Assembly: GCF_964275005.1 (NCBI RefSeq)
Contig: NC_092697.1
Location: 21,507,081-21,571,080 of the forward strand
Origin: Diadema setosum
Taxonomy: Eukaryota > Echinodermata > Echinoidea > Diadematoida > Diadematidae
Reading direction: 5' to 3'
Length of the DNA: 64,000 nt
In this document: one piece after another, positions 1-12,789 of the stretch
Numbering within the stretch: position 1 is the stretch's first letter
How the letters are laid out: each line of letters begins with the position of its first letter
Program-made: the position numbers and the translations under genes
The notes under the pieces: generated by a model
Seen by the model: only the letters and a program-made list of their open reading frames with translations
Told to the model about the DNA's origin: nothing
The model's database searches: none

Positions 1-879
1 AGTAAAGTGAAAATCAAGAAAAATAGAAGGCCTTTCGCTTTAGAGTCATAAGTGACAATCCATAGCAATGTAATGTCTCATAATAGTCTTGAAATGCACT
101 TGTGAAGTCTGACGTGAATTCAGTGTAATGACAGATACACATCTTATGCTTTAGTCTATACTATACCTAAACACGCCCTTCCGCTTCTGTGAGTAACTCT
201 GATACATTGAGATTTAAATGTCTTCTTTTCAAGAGAGAGAACAAAAAGCAAAAAAAAAAAAAAAAAAAGGCAACACGGGTAAGCCGAGGACAAGAGTAGT
301 TCAGAACGACAGTCATCATGATCATGACGAATGGTGTCAGTGCTCTCGTGCTTATTTTCGTCTTCGTTTGTTTGTTTGTATGTCTGTTTGTTTACTTTGT
401 CTGTATGATACATATTTCATCTCGTGCGATCATCACCATCAACAACAGCTTTTATTCTTTTCCAGGGGTAAACTTGTTTACATTTTCAAAAATGGACACC
501 GGCTTTTTCAGTTCAATTCAATTCTATTTGGTCTTTCACAATAGAATAATCATATAAACATAAATCTCATTTTCTTTAGTGACAAATGCATGTAAATTTG
601 TAGAAAGAAAACAATGATTGAAACTTACTGTATGGATAAATTACAATGGTTGCTGAAGTAACGAAAGTGAAATAATTGTCAGTATTTACTGTGGAACCTT
701 GCTATAAATGAAGAGTTTGGATATAACAAAACCCTGTTGTGATGAGGTAATTTTACTGGTCCAAATTTTCTTTATAATTCTTGTTTTACTTTGTTGTACG
801 ACTAGGGATGTGATGAAGCAAGATGGTACTCATGGTCCTATAGAAGAACTTCATTATAACGTATTTCCACTCAACACAG

Positions 880-983
880 TGGCCCGTATTCTACTGTAGA
901 ACAAGGTTTAAACCCATTTTAGACCCACTTTAGACCAGACATTGGTTTAAACTCGGTTAAAGTTTTTAGCAGAATACGGGCCA
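880..983. mobile_element. Short hairpin MITE-like element
   Basis: The ends are inverted copies of TGGCCCGTATTCT (left end 880, right end 983). Inside them sit a second inverted pair around GGTTTAAAC and a T-rich middle. The whole unit is about 104 bp and could fold into one imperfect hairpin. Small size and terminal inverted repeats fit a non-autonomous DNA transposon. No coding capacity. Confidence 0.6.
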
Positions 984-2448
984 GTAGGCCTACTGGCATA
1001 TTTAGGCCTACTCGGGGTTATATAACACTGGTTATTTAAAGCTGCTTTGTCGCTGTTTTTCTTGTCTTTTTTGTGGTATAAGCATATAGCTGATTTCTGT
1101 AATTTTTATCTGATGTTGCTCAATTGAAAGATACAAACAATATTTTCCTCCTCCTTCTGCTTCCTTGTTCTTTTCTTCTGCTCTTATTGTCTATGCTGCA
1201 ATATGGTCCCTCCATGTCTCTGTCTTTGATCTCATGTCATCAGCCATAATATAGCTTGTTATAAAGATATGTGCAGATATATACGCACTATGACATTGGC
1301 GCGACGTATCTTGACAACCGTTTGATAAAATCTCGTCGACCATCCATACCACATCCTGTCCTCATTCATGCTATCGAAGGTGACCAAACTCATTAGCTTT
1401 AGAAATTGTACGGAGAAAATCACACCGCAATTGATGTGAAAACGCTCATGCATGAGTTGACTGCAGTCAACTCGTGATTGTTCTGCAATTAGCGTTCGAC
1501 CAGTATCATCTTTTCAGCAACTAATGGCTATTCTGAAATCTGACCCCTATTGTTGTCTCTTGTCTCCTGAGGGGTATTGGCATAATGAATGTTAATCATT
1601 GCTCGCTGTTCTACTGCATGACTGTGTAGGCCTATGTCCCGTATCATAATTAGCCGCGTTGGCAGCAGAGATTGCTTGCCACTGTGTATTACACCACTTC
1701 ACAGGTGTTTTTCAGCAAGACTGTTGATATAGGACATGGCACTAAAATTCGAGAGACGGTGTAAAGAAAGGTCAAATGTAACTCGAAAGTTGAGTAGAAA
1801 AAATGAATAAAAATGTCGCACAAGCAATCATCCGAATTGAACAAGGCATGTGGGACCATGCAGGAAGATGGCGGAAATCCATAAACAATTTCTGAAGACA
1901 ATACTCTGGTATATGGAGATGTGTCACTTTGACACATTGGAACTAAGACGCGAGAATGACATATAGCATTTGATGTATACAATCATGACCAAATTAACGC
2001 CTGGATATTTGATAGAAAGACTAAATTTTAGATTCACTTCTTACAACCTAAGAAGCTCGTTCTAAGCTTCTCATTGCCCAAGATCAACACTCATTATAAA
2101 AAGAAAGGCCTCAGTTATATAAGGGGCTATGTATATTTTGTTGGGTTAAAAAAAAAGAGAGAGATTAGATCAATATTTTAAAAGAGATCATTATAGAATA
2201 ACCTTGTAAAATATGGTTATTTTTTTTTATTGCTAAGCGCATATTAAGTGTATATTATGTATAATAATAAGATGATTATGATCTTCTGATTTTGCTTTTG
2301 TTAATCATTCTTTCCTTTTTCTTTTCGATGATTTTGTATGTTCATATTTTGCTTTGTAAGATTATGTCATTGTATTTTTGATTTGTTTATTTTCAGTCTG
2401 CCCACGGACATGCTGAAGAACAGCTATGACTGTAAGCTTGTGCCGTGC

Positions 2449-2562
2449 TGAAATGAAATAAATGAAATGAAGTGAAATGAAATGAAATGAAATGAAATGA
2501 AATGAAATGAAATGAAATGAAATGAAATGAAATGAAATGAAATGAAATGAAATGAAATGAAA
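2449..2562. repeat. (GAAAT)n microsatellite, probable LINE 3' tail
   Basis: About twenty near-perfect tandem copies of a GAAAT pentamer. It follows an AAATAAATG-like stretch. Pentamer tails of this kind end CR1/L2-type LINEs, so this may mark the 3' end of a truncated plus-strand LINE copy; the LINE body was not recognised. Confidence 0.75.
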
Positions 2563-3895
2563 GCGAAAACTATATATGAAGAAGTGACAGATAAGAGCAA
2601 ATATGAATAAGACCATGAAAAAAATAAAGGAAAGAATTAAGGGACAATATGAAAGAGGTCAATATGCAATAGTGAGTCAAAGGGAGATGAGGAAAGAGAG
2701 AGAGAGGGGGGGGGGGAGAAGGATATTGTAGAGCAAATATTGATATAAGAAATGAAGGAATTGATCATCATGATCAATAAAATAGACGTTTAAAAATGTA
2801 TGATGTCCAACAGTGATCTGTGTTTGCATGATCTGACGTGCAGCAAACACCATAAAACCCAAAGATAATAATCATAAGAAAGCCTAACCCCAATGTCTTT
2901 GTGTTGTAAGTACATATTTACCAGCATAATTGTCTGGCTATAATGTAGTGAGCAAATTAATTCAAGGTACATACTTCAGGAAAATGTCTAACAACATTCA
3001 TTGTTTGTCGGCGTCTTAGATGTAAGTATATTGTCCCCTTCTCAAGTCAGACAACGGCACTAAATCGCGAACCTAAACGTATGCAGCAAGTTATGAAGAG
3101 CTGCCCAAATAGACCCATGCAGGCAAACATGATTATGTGTTTACTCAACAAAGTATGTTGTATAATTATAGGAAGGGAATTATCGTTTGTACACAAGGAT
3201 AAACTTTGATGACTGATTCGTTGGTTTTATATTTTGTTTTTATAATTCTATCTTCCGTTGTTGTCTCCACCCCTTTAGTCTTTGAATTGATAACTCGTCA
3301 AAGTGAAGCCAATTACCTTATTGTATAGCCTTGCATGTGTTTCAGTTCCTTGCTATCATTAGATCAATAAAATCCTTATTTACACCAGGAGCCGTTAAAA
3401 GTGGACCATAATGTTAATTTGCCAAGAATGGTGTACATTTTCAGTACACACGTTTCTTATAGGAATCTGGTTGGTTGTTTCAGGGAAGCCCCACACAACA
3501 AAACCAAATAACAATGATGTGTAATTTCATAGAAGAGGAAAGATGCTGTCAGAAAATTATAATTTACAATTATACATCGCTTTAACTTACTAAATACTTT
3601 TGAATGTTTGTTTTATTCAGCATTATATGGTAAGGAGACAAAATATAAAACATGATGTCGTTCTATGTGTGACTTACTGGCAAGTCCATTGCTGCTGGCC
3701 TGTGGACGAGGAATACAGATAGTCTCGCATAGTATACATGACACGATTAGAAACATAACATGAATTGTGTAGACTTCAGCTAAGTAAAATGTACGGACGT
3801 CAATTGCAATGCTTCTATAACGCCGAAAGCTAGGACTCTCTTACATCTTGTAATGGTATTGCATTATTGAACAAGAAGTAGGCATATACAAGAAC

Positions 3896-4012
3896 AGGAG
3901 CAGGAGCAGGAGCAGGAGCAGGAACAGGAAGAAGAAAAAGAAGAAGAAGAAGAAGAAGAAGAAGAAGAAGAAGAAGAAGAAGAAGGAGAAGGAGGAGGAG
4001 GAGGAGGAGGAA
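3896..4012. repeat. Purine triplet/hexamer microsatellite
   Basis: Consecutive blocks of GGAGCA, GAA and GGA units on the plus strand. The long Leu-, Phe- or Ser-rich open frames on the minus strand here are artefacts of this repeat and are not genes. Confidence 0.9.
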
Positions 4013-6153
4013 AAGTATAGAAGAATAAACGAGACCAGTCGATGGGAAAGAGAGGCAGCAAACTTCAATCTCCAATCTTGATTTACTGACAGAAGGATGA
4101 ATCTCATTTGTTTATAAATGAAAGAGTAGAAAACTAACACGTGCAGTTCAGTATACGACGAGAGAATACTATCTAAGGGGTCGTGGAACGGTAAGAGTAG
4201 AGGGGTTTGGGGGATGCAGCCCCCCCCCCCCCCACATACATGCACACGAACACACTTTTGATACAGCAAAAACGAAAAAAACAAAACAACAACAACAACC
4301 CGAAAACGTAACTCCCGGAAAAAGACACATAGGACTTCCTATAGAAAGTTCCGCCCTGAGATTTTTCCCTTCGAAGCATGTTGTAGAAGGATATATTTTA
4401 CTGTTATTACCAAAACCAATGGACCAGCAACAAACCTAGATGATGGACACGTTGTTGTCGTTATATTGTTTGTTTTTAACTTCGTGTGTTGTCGTCTTCA
4501 CCCCTGATAGTCTTTGCTTTGTTAACTCGTCAAAGCGAGGCCAGTCTTATTGGGTAGAGGCATGTGATTCACAATTCCTTTCTTGCTATAAATAGATCGA
4601 ATGGAATCTTGTTTACACCATGAATCCCCCAACACACACCCTTAATAAATTAATATGCGTTTTTCCGTTCCTGTTGTTCCTGTAGTTACAATGCGAAATG
4701 ACATTGTATAATTTGTACATACGTATGTGTGAATGTATGTGTACATATTTTGTTTATGTTTGTATATATGAGTTTTAACGCCACTCCCACTGCTTCTATC
4801 TGAAGAGGAAATGAAGAGTCCTCTCTGAAGTGTTTTTCCTCTAACTTCACAGCCTCACACCTGCCTTCGAAGTGCAGTCCGTCAGAAACTTGTGAAATGG
4901 TACACTCTGATACACCTGGACTGAATGACCGTGTAATTCTACTTCGGGAGTACTCATAATGTGTTTGTTTTGACAGTTTGGCGCATGATGACACAAATAG
5001 CAGGTGGACATATTGAAATTTCTTATAAACTATACTTTGCTTACCTATGAAATTTTACAAAGAAACAATTGCTCTGGTCACGTGATGTGATTAAATATGA
5101 GGGTTCCTTTACAAAGACAATGATTATAATCGTCGCGACTCTGCACTGTGTCATTACAAATCACTATTTGCTATAGTATTGCACGAAGTTGCATTTTTGT
5201 CATGAAATGAATATGAAATGTACATCACAGCAACTATATAGAAGCACATTCCCTCATGTATTTTCTTAGAAAAAACAAACACATTACATACGTTTTGTCG
5301 ACAATAGATTTCAAACCTTCTATCTAATAACGCGCCCGAGAATAACCTGTTTATTTTTTTTTTCAGTTTATTTCAGCAACAAACCTTTCTCCTCATTTCG
5401 ATGGATGTTGACAAACTTTGCTAGAAAGTACCACTGCAAATGAGAATAAAATCATTACATTCATGTATCAGAAATCAAGGATAACGTTAAAAGGAAGACA
5501 TGAAGATGAGTTATAATATGTGACTAAGAGACTCAAGGAAGTATGGACATGAGTTATATGCGATTAAGGAAGAAGGCAAATTGTTACCATGACGAGTACA
5601 GAAGTCAAAATACGAAAGAGAGAGAGAGAGAATGGAATATGGAGAAAATCAAAACGAAGATTGATAAGAGAGAGAAAGAAGCAGGTGTAGCAATGGCAGT
5701 ATGGTAGCAGTAGTGGAAGAAAAGGGCAGAGGATTAAAAGGAGAAGTAAAAGAAAAAGGGAGAAGAGAGAGAGAGAGAGAAAAAAAAAATAATGACGCAC
5801 CCGCGCAGAGTGGACAATATTTTAATCAAGTCACACCACAGAAAACGTTTGTAACAGCATTCTGCTCGAGGGCCATTTATTTTTAGCCAGGTTTGAAAGG
5901 AGCGTACACCTTAAGATTAGGCTCACTTAAAACTGGTATTTGAGTCGCGATAGATACTAAGAATGCACAAAGAACTCTTTTAGAAAGGATTTGCGAAGTT
6001 TGCACTTCGTACTGTCGGGGTTTCCAAGACGATTGTCTTGACAGGTTGAGTGATTTTGGCAAAGGGAGATTCACGTGGACGTGACGCTCCGTGCAGTCTT
6101 GTAGGTATATTATAGAAGGTATATAGTACACGGATTTACGCAAAGATTTATAA

Positions 6154-6166
6154 ACACGCACGCACA

Positions 6167-6207
<41 letters not shown>

Positions 6208-6227
6208 ACACACACACACACACACAT
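6154..6227. repeat. (CA)n microsatellite
   Basis: Dinucleotide CA tract with a few interruptions (CGCACG at the left, one TA in the middle). Confidence 0.95.
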
Positions 6228-6252
6228 ATGCTATAAACCTCAAATGACATTT

Positions 6253-6700
6253 ACAGGGGAAGTCCAGACGATTTTCATAATTCTACATCATGCAGTATAT
6301 AAATCGAAAGCTTCGTGTAGAGATTTCTAGAATTTATTGTGATCCTTGAGCATGCACGGAAACCAATACTCTGAAAACACCCAAACACTGAATGAGAATG
6401 ATAAGAGACGGCTCAATTTCAGAAATGTTGTGATTCCGTTACAGCATCCCTTGCTTAACAAGGTCATCTGGTAGAATTTTATGCATGCTTTCTTTTTTGT
6501 TCTGCCTCACTGAGCCCCCATCCAAGTATTCTTATTGTGAAGCTGCCATGTCATAAATCTTGTTCATTGTGATTAGTTATAAATGTTGAAACATTCTTAT
6601 TCCTTACTCTAATCACTATAACTTCTGAAACTCTGTACCAAGTATAACCAATTTATATATTCAAATGTAAAAGTCTGAAAATCATCTGGAGATCTCGTTT
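6253..6700 (+). mobile_element. Non-autonomous transposon copy (same family as 37023-37481)
   Basis: This roughly 450-bp stretch aligns along most of its length with the reverse complement of 37023-37481. Shared landmarks include CCAGACGATTTTCATAAT near the left end, a GCATGC...TTTTGTTCTGC block near 6484-6510, and AAAATCATCTGGAGATCTC near the right end. The two ends are imperfect inverted repeats of each other. No ORF. The right copy is bounded by TTAA on both sides; here the flanks are more decayed. Confidence 0.65.
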
Positions 6701-8479
6701 AAACGCCCCACCCTTCGTTTTAATGCCATTTTAGGTCGACATAATTTATATCACGTGAGCCTATGTACGTTTCGCTTGAAGGTGCGTACACTCGTCTGGG
6801 ATTACACCCATACACACCAGCGTATTGTTCGTGGACATACGACTTTAGTGTGAGAGAACACCATATTTACCGAGCTCATGCGTCATGGTATAGACCATTC
6901 TAACAAGCATATGACAAGGAGGTTAAGCATTTCTCTCCAACACCCCTTAAAAAAAAAAAAAAACTTATTCCTGGCCACACATCGATTTCAGCCAATATCC
7001 ATTTATGGATACCAACCATTGAATGAGAAATAAAATAAATGAACGAGGAATGGAACGGTGTAGTGATTTTAACAAATATTTTTGATTTCCTTATGGTATT
7101 TATTTTGTAAAGATGGTGGATGTACGCAGAATGACCGTATAATCTAATGGCAAACCATTGGTTACTAAGTATATGTGTAACGATTACGATCAAGTCAATT
7201 TTACTTAGATTGTTTTTGCTGTAACTTACAAGACGATATAAACAAAAAGAACGAAGAACGGGAAATAGGAATATGGCAATCGATATGATAGTAGATCAAT
7301 AAAAAAACTGATAACATACAAAACGAATAGAATAATTGATATTTTGTTCGGTATGTGTTATACATGCGGTATGCGGTATATATTATCTCCTTTTTGTGTG
7401 ACAGATAGAAACATGCTGTCAACGGAAATTTGTATTATTATCTTTTTCAATCGTTCCATCTTTTCTTAAAGAAATGACACAGTGCATTCATTGTTGCATT
7501 CTTTGTAAAGTAATACAATTATCATTAAATGAATGGAAACCGCTTGATGATAAAAGCAACCGGGCACCCTCGTAGCAACTGACTTTAAAATGTAGAGACT
7601 AATCATTAACACTCTAAAAGTATATGAACATTAAATTGGCTAGTTAGTAATATCTGGAAGGCACCAAGCCATATAAATAAATGACGTAAACAACCTTTTA
7701 GACATTAGGTTTGGACGGTTTTCACATTGTATATGAAGTTAATGATAACTAATTCATAACAAATTTGTTTCCCGAAAACAGATATTTTCTGAAAACATAA
7801 TTGAGGCCGCTTGCGGTTATAGAATGTATCAGACTATCGTTAAAACCTAAATAACTCTGTGACTCAAGGATGCTTTTATCACAGAAGACCTCTTCAATTT
7901 TGAACTACGATTTTTGCCTGGGTTGCAATGTTGACGGCTACGTCAGAAAAGTAACTGGGTAACTCTGTACTCTTTCATTCATTTAATATCTATGATGTCC
8001 TTCCAATTTCCTTGGACTACTTAGGAGTTTGACTGAACATTTACGCTTAAATGTACCTTGAAATCTCAGACAACAACAACAACAACGCAAATTTGTTGGT
8101 TGACGATCAAAGAAATATGCTCGATAAAGTCGATTACAAAAGTATCGATAGATTTAGTGGTAACGAGTATTGGTGGCCTTACTTAATTTCAAGTCACCGC
8201 TTATAATACGAAATAATACTTTTGCTCTTCTATTACATTAATTGAAGTGTGTGTTCTTGCAACCTTCGCTGATAGGTAAACCAATGATCCAATTTGCGAA
8301 CGACCCATTCAGTTTTGGAAATCAGTTGGAAATGAATAATGATTACTGACTTAAAGGTCCATTTACCTTTGGGAGCAGTGATTTCAAAAATGTTCAAGAT
8401 ATCACATTTGATGCATATGTGTAGGTCTGTTGTATCATAAAACATCCTACCATATGAAATATTTGCAATAAAACCTAAA

Positions 8480-8720
8480 ATATAAGGAGATATCAGGGTT
8501 TTTCTCAATAAACCGTAACTGTATACGGTTTAGTCTGGAAACATTTTTATTATAACTATTGTTCACATTTTGTGTATTTAACAACACTTAACATCGATTA
8601 TACGAACTCAAATTTTGACAGTGGCTGTTTCTATCCCTAACTCACATTTTAGAACTATTTTAAAGCACTAATGCTGGGTTTTTGTTTCATCTGCAAATGG
8701 TAAATTATGCCTTTAAGAGT
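8480..8720 (+). repeat. Dispersed repeat, copy 1 of 2
   Basis: Matches the reverse complement of about 35500-35730. Shared blocks include TCTCAATAAACC, TTATTATAACTATTG, GTTTCTATCCCTAACTCACA and TGCAAATGGTAAAT. No coding capacity seen. The family is unknown to me; it may be a MITE or a SINE-like element. Confidence 0.65.
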
Positions 8721-9026
8721 TGACGAGGCGACTCTCTCTCCTCTCACAAATTGTTGACCCCATTAAATCTGTATACGGCATTTTTCTAATAAACCTCGAA
8801 ATGGTTTCTCTTTCCGTTTCCCTAAATTAACCACCACACAATCACTGTACGTATCACGTTAAAAGAGGCAAGGACATGGAGGTCTGCATTTCAAAGGCAG
8901 TTTTGCCATTTATGACTGCATAATGTAGGGTGCCTACATTGAAAACTGTCAATATTTTTGTATTTATTTTTTTTAATGGTTCACAAACATGTCGACCCTG
9001 CATACCTCAGTCAGAAAATGTACCAG

Positions 9027-9195
9027 GGGGTGTTTCATAAAGCTGTTCGTAAAGTTACGAACAACTTACGAGCGACTGGTGATCAGTTCTTGTGCTGAAT
9101 TATGGAAATTCTTATAAGTATAGCACATCAGAACTGATCACCAGTCACTCGGAAGTTGTTCGTAACTTTACGAACAGCTTTATGAAACAGGGCCC
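9027..9195. mobile_element. Palindromic MITE with ~70-bp inverted arms
   Basis: The left half, beginning GTGTTTCATAAAGCTGTTCG, is repeated in reverse complement on the right, ending CGAACAGCTTTATGAAAC. Arms of roughly 70 bp each surround a short A/T-rich centre near 9105-9120. Full-length palindromes of this kind are typical of non-autonomous DNA transposons in marine invertebrate genomes. Confidence 0.8.
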
Positions 9196-9964
9196 AGGTC
9201 TGTTCTTAATAGTCCAATGACCATGGCTATTAAATATCAAGACAGTGGTGGTACTGCGTATTGAATAAGAAGAGATACCGCCGGCAAGTTAAAGGCAGGC
9301 CTATCAGAGAAGTAACTTAAAACAAAATTCAAGTTATGATGCTGCCAGATATTTTGCTTTGTTTGAAAATACCGCATTTTGACAATTTGGTGGAAAGCAA
9401 GCAAATGGCTATTCTGACCAGGGTATATACTGATTAACCAACTTTTATCTTGTCAGTGGTATCGCAATGACAATGAAAGATGACACACTTTCACATAGTT
9501 TTTCTTTAACCATCACCTAGTACGATGCTACAAGGTGTATGGAACAGAATTCACCATCGGCAACTAATTTCAACATCTGATTTTCCAGGCATTTCGCCTT
9601 CTTTATAAGATCATTGTTGATTTTGTCTTGTCAGCGAGAAACGACATAGCAATCAATGTCTCATCTTATTGAGGATAGAATTATTGCTTGAGCCTGTTGA
9701 GGGGTAAATAAGCACATTAAAAGCTCTCTAATATACTCGCGGGCTTCGTGCCCGTTGTCGGCAAGCAGAAGGCACGGCGTCAAATTTATCGTCACAGTGA
9801 TGTTTGAATTCAGATGCACTGATACCATAAAGAATTAAAGACAAAACAGAAATGCGAATTAACATATTCCTACTTTACCATGATAAATGCGCTGTGTTCA
9901 TAGGTATACACGAGGCCTGAAGTAAAGTATAGTTACTGTGATAAATTATATATTTCTAGCTGCG

Positions 9965-11632
9965 TTACTTCTTCTTGTCATCGCTTGTCTTACTTTGCCC
10001 ACCATCTCCACTGTTCGAGTCGGCGTTGCGATTCTCACGCGACCGGTTCGCTAGCTTGCTCACGAGATGCGGGTCGACTTTGTAGCGGGCATAGAGATCT
10101 TGTTTGGCCTCCTCAAACTGGAAGCGACCATTTTCTATGAAACTGGCCCTCCGTTTCAACATCATGCGAAACTCTTTGGCCTTTACCAGCTGTGCTATGT
10201 TTCTAAAGGTGATTGGTGTCGAGTCAATGCCATTTTTCGGCGCCTTCGCGGCAATCTCGGACAATCGCACTTTGACGATCCTCCATCCACGACTCCGAAT
10301 ATTAGACACTGCTTCAAACTCGTCGTTATTTTCTTCGTCCAGTTTCGCGTTTTCGTCTTCCTCGACAACCATTTCGACATCGGGGGACTTCGAAGTTTCT
10401 TTTGATCGCGGTGACAGACGCGATTGCTCTCCGTTCTTTGAGTTCATGATTTTTATACCGGTTGCAATAGCCATAATGGACTTCTTTAATGCACCATCCC
10501 TGCTGTAGCTATTACTGCTACCGCTGAATTTCATTTCATTGAGTATTCGTTCGTGTTCTCTACTAGATGTAATGTTAGCCATGCTACGAGGGGACGACCG
10601 GGTAGTGGTTTGGCCCCGATCGTAATCGGTATCCTCATGGCGGGGCATCCCAAGCGCCTCAAACTCCTCCCACGAGTCGGAGCTTGAGTTATCCATTTTC
10701 CGATGACACACTGGAGCGCTACGCACTGCGAGTCTCAGCTTCCGCCACGGCTTCGTTCCAGATGATCCGAGCAAGCTGGACTTCGAAATGACCGGCAGGC
10801 GTTTGTCTGTCGCAGATTTCCGCTGCTCACGATAAACGCTTCTCGCGTTTCTTTTTCGAATTGATTCGTTTAATTCCTTCAGTTTCTCGGTTCGTGAAGG
10901 TTTACAAACAGCAGAAAATGATCCACTTCCTCTCGTCAGCGGCGATTTCAATGTCCTACTAGAGGTTTGGAGTTTGGAATGGGATTTGGAAACAGCGACA
11001 GGTTTGTCAGTCTCAGATGATAAGAGAGATGCATAACCCGAGTCGGTATCGTCGCTAATGAAGGAATTTGAATCCAAGCTCTGTCTCTGTCGCTGTTGCG
11101 GACGAGGAGGATGGAGAGACTCGACTTGTCGGAGTGATGCGGTGTTTAGTCTGCTTTCTCCGTCTCTTTGACAACGCGAGGCTAGTTTACTTGCATCACT
11201 AATTAACGTTCGATAATTATGGGTCGAGCACACGGGACCTCCGGGGAGGGATGACTGGTCATGCGCTCGATCTATGCCGCTTCGATTTTGGTCACTGCCG
11301 TGTTCGACGATCCTGCCGTTATATTTTCTTCGAATGGACGATGACGCATTTGATGTCGGAATAGTTCCTGGCGATATGAGTGATCTGGTTGATAATGCTT
11401 CTCTGTCTCTACAATGATGCACTGATCCCGTTCGGATAACTCTATGCAATTTGTTCGCTTCTGAGATTGTTTTTGCTCTGACTGCGTAAGAAGAGTTCGG
11501 GCACTTCAATACCGTTTCTCGAAACTCCCTTCCTCCGCTGACCAGACTTAGTTGGTCTCCTAGCAGCGTGTTGGGCGGTGACACTAGAAAGGTACGATGA
11601 GCCCATTGCCTCAGGCTGTTTCTCGATTCCAT
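9965..11632 (-). CDS. Uncharacterised 555-aa basic, Ser/Arg-rich protein
   Basis: A single uninterrupted frame of 555 codons, by far the longest non-LINE ORF in the window and visibly richer in CG-containing codons than its surroundings. I do not recognise the family. The ATG has purine at -3 and G at +4, and an in-frame TAA lies 9 nt upstream, which fixes the start if this exon is the first coding one. Residues 1-410 are low-complexity, rich in Ser, Arg and Lys, with a short acidic patch near 187-203 (DDTDSGYASLLSSE). A strongly acidic stretch follows at about 415-443. The C-terminal part, about 447-534, looks most ordered: mixed hydrophobic/basic helices around RGWRIVKVRLSEIAAKA, then KEFRMMLKRRASFIENGRF. 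The tail is Ser/Asp/Lys-rich. No signal peptide or membrane segment. It could be a cytoskeletal or nuclear scaffold-like protein, but that is a guess. A GTAAGT sequence just upstream of the ATG could be a splice donor, so the 5' end is uncertain. Confidence 0.7.
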   Translation of the reverse strand: MESRNSLRQWAHRTFLVSPPNTLLGDQLSLVSGGREFRETVLKCPNSSYAVRAKTISEANKLHRVIRTGSVHHCRDREALSTRSLISPGTIPTSNASSSIRRKYNGRIVEHGSDQNRSGIDRAHDQSSLPGGPVCSTHNYRTLISDASKLASRCQRDGESRLNTASLRQVESLHPPRPQQRQRQSLDSNSFISDDTDSGYASLLSSETDKPVAVSKSHSKLQTSSRTLKSPLTRGSGSFSAVCKPSRTEKLKELNESIRKRNARSVYREQRKSATDKRLPVISKSSLLGSSGTKPWRKLRLAVRSAPVCHRKMDNSSSDSWEEFEALGMPRHEDTDYDRGQTTTRSSPRSMANITSSREHERILNEMKFSGSSNSYSRDGALKKSIMAIATGIKIMNSKNGEQSRLSPRSKETSKSPDVEMVVEEDENAKLDEENNDEFEAVSNIRSRGWRIVKVRLSEIAAKAPKNGIDSTPITFRNIAQLVKAKEFRMMLKRRASFIENGRFQFEEAKQDLYARYKVDPHLVSKLANRSRENRNADSNSGDGGQSKTSDDKKK

Positions 11633-12655
11633 GCTTACTTACTCCTCTTCTTCAGAGGATCAACCGCTATTCACAATACTCCATGAATACAGCAGGAAAG
11701 TTCTGTCAATGGACCTGTGTAACACTCTAAGGTTTCAGGTAACAGGTACCTTACCCCATATGTGGTATGCTACGACACGACTCAAGGAGTACTGGGTAAA
11801 CACTCACGCAAGCCCGGAACGATTCCTCTTAAAGCACTTTCTAGTCTTCCTGCCACAATACCGATAGCTCTTTATCCCCGTAACGCGAAGAACAACTAAC
11901 GACTCAGTCCTTCACAGTGCTGTTCTCCCCGACTCACTCTAGTCATGAGATGTTGACATGTTATCCTTCGTTTTGAAGAAGTGAAGCCACAAAAATGACA
12001 ACTTTAATAGTTCACTGCTTAGATATTAGATATGACTATCCAGACAATGCAAACCCTGCAATGAAACGATCGGTTTGTCACTCACCAGTGCATGTTGTCT
12101 TTATGCGGATGCTAAAAACGAATGAAATAAATTTGTAACGCGCTAGTAGCCGCTGCTGCGCAAAGTGATTCAATTACGGGGCAATTCGTATTACACAACG
12201 ATGGACGTCCCTGATTCGTCAGACAGAACTCTACCCCTCCCTCTCTTTACTCCCCAACCTCTCAACCTTTATACCCATTTACTCATTCATTGCTGTTCAT
12301 GTACTTTTGATCGTCCCTTTTACTTCCTATCGTGTTATTATGGCATTATCGAGTGTCATCCTCTCTCAAGGACTCTCACATGTCTGTGATGCTGTAGTTC
12401 ACAGTGGTAGCTGTCTTCTATAGTAGACAGCAAAGCAGTCCTCGTACTGGTACTTAGCACCCGAATCATTCTATGTCTGACTACTCTTTACACAAAGCTA
12501 AAGTGTAGATGGGATTTGCAACGAAGTTTTTAAGATATTGTCGGGAAATTGATACGTTGCTTGATGAGTATACGTCGCTTGTCACTAGATTCGTATAGCG
12601 ATATATTATCTCTATCTATCCATGTATACATCTATCTATCTTTATATTATATAAT

Positions 12656-12669
12656 ATCATATATATATG

Positions 12670-12714
<45 letters not shown>

Positions 12715-12758
12715 ATAATGTGTGTATCTCTCTTTTTTTTTCTCTCTCTTTCTCTCTC

Positions 12759-12788
<30 letters not shown>
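12656..12788. repeat. Compound (AT)n / (CT)n / (GT)n microsatellite
   Basis: A TA-rich tract at 12656-12712 is followed by CT-rich sequence and then (GT)n ending in CGCGCGCG near 12788. Confidence 0.9.

Positions 12789-12789
<1 letters not shown>

Larger units (their letters stand above)
1..9964. other. Gene-poor region with repeats only
   Basis: I find no convincing exon on either strand in this stretch. Short open frames occur but lie on simple repeats (A-run near 250-268, purine runs near 2695-2720 and 5610-5790, C-run near 4219-4233) or have no family motif. The recognisable content is the transposon-like elements and microsatellites listed separately. A distal regulatory region or exons of a fast-evolving gene cannot be excluded by eye. 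Confidence 0.5.

Noticed and set aside
3830-4284. Long minus-strand frames rich in Leu, Phe or Ser
   Set aside because: They are translations of the GAA/GGA microsatellite in three frames; no family motif or splice context.
10067-10508. Plus-strand frames of 112 and 134 codons
   Set aside because: They lie antisense inside the 555-codon minus-strand ORF, whose composition is more protein-like.
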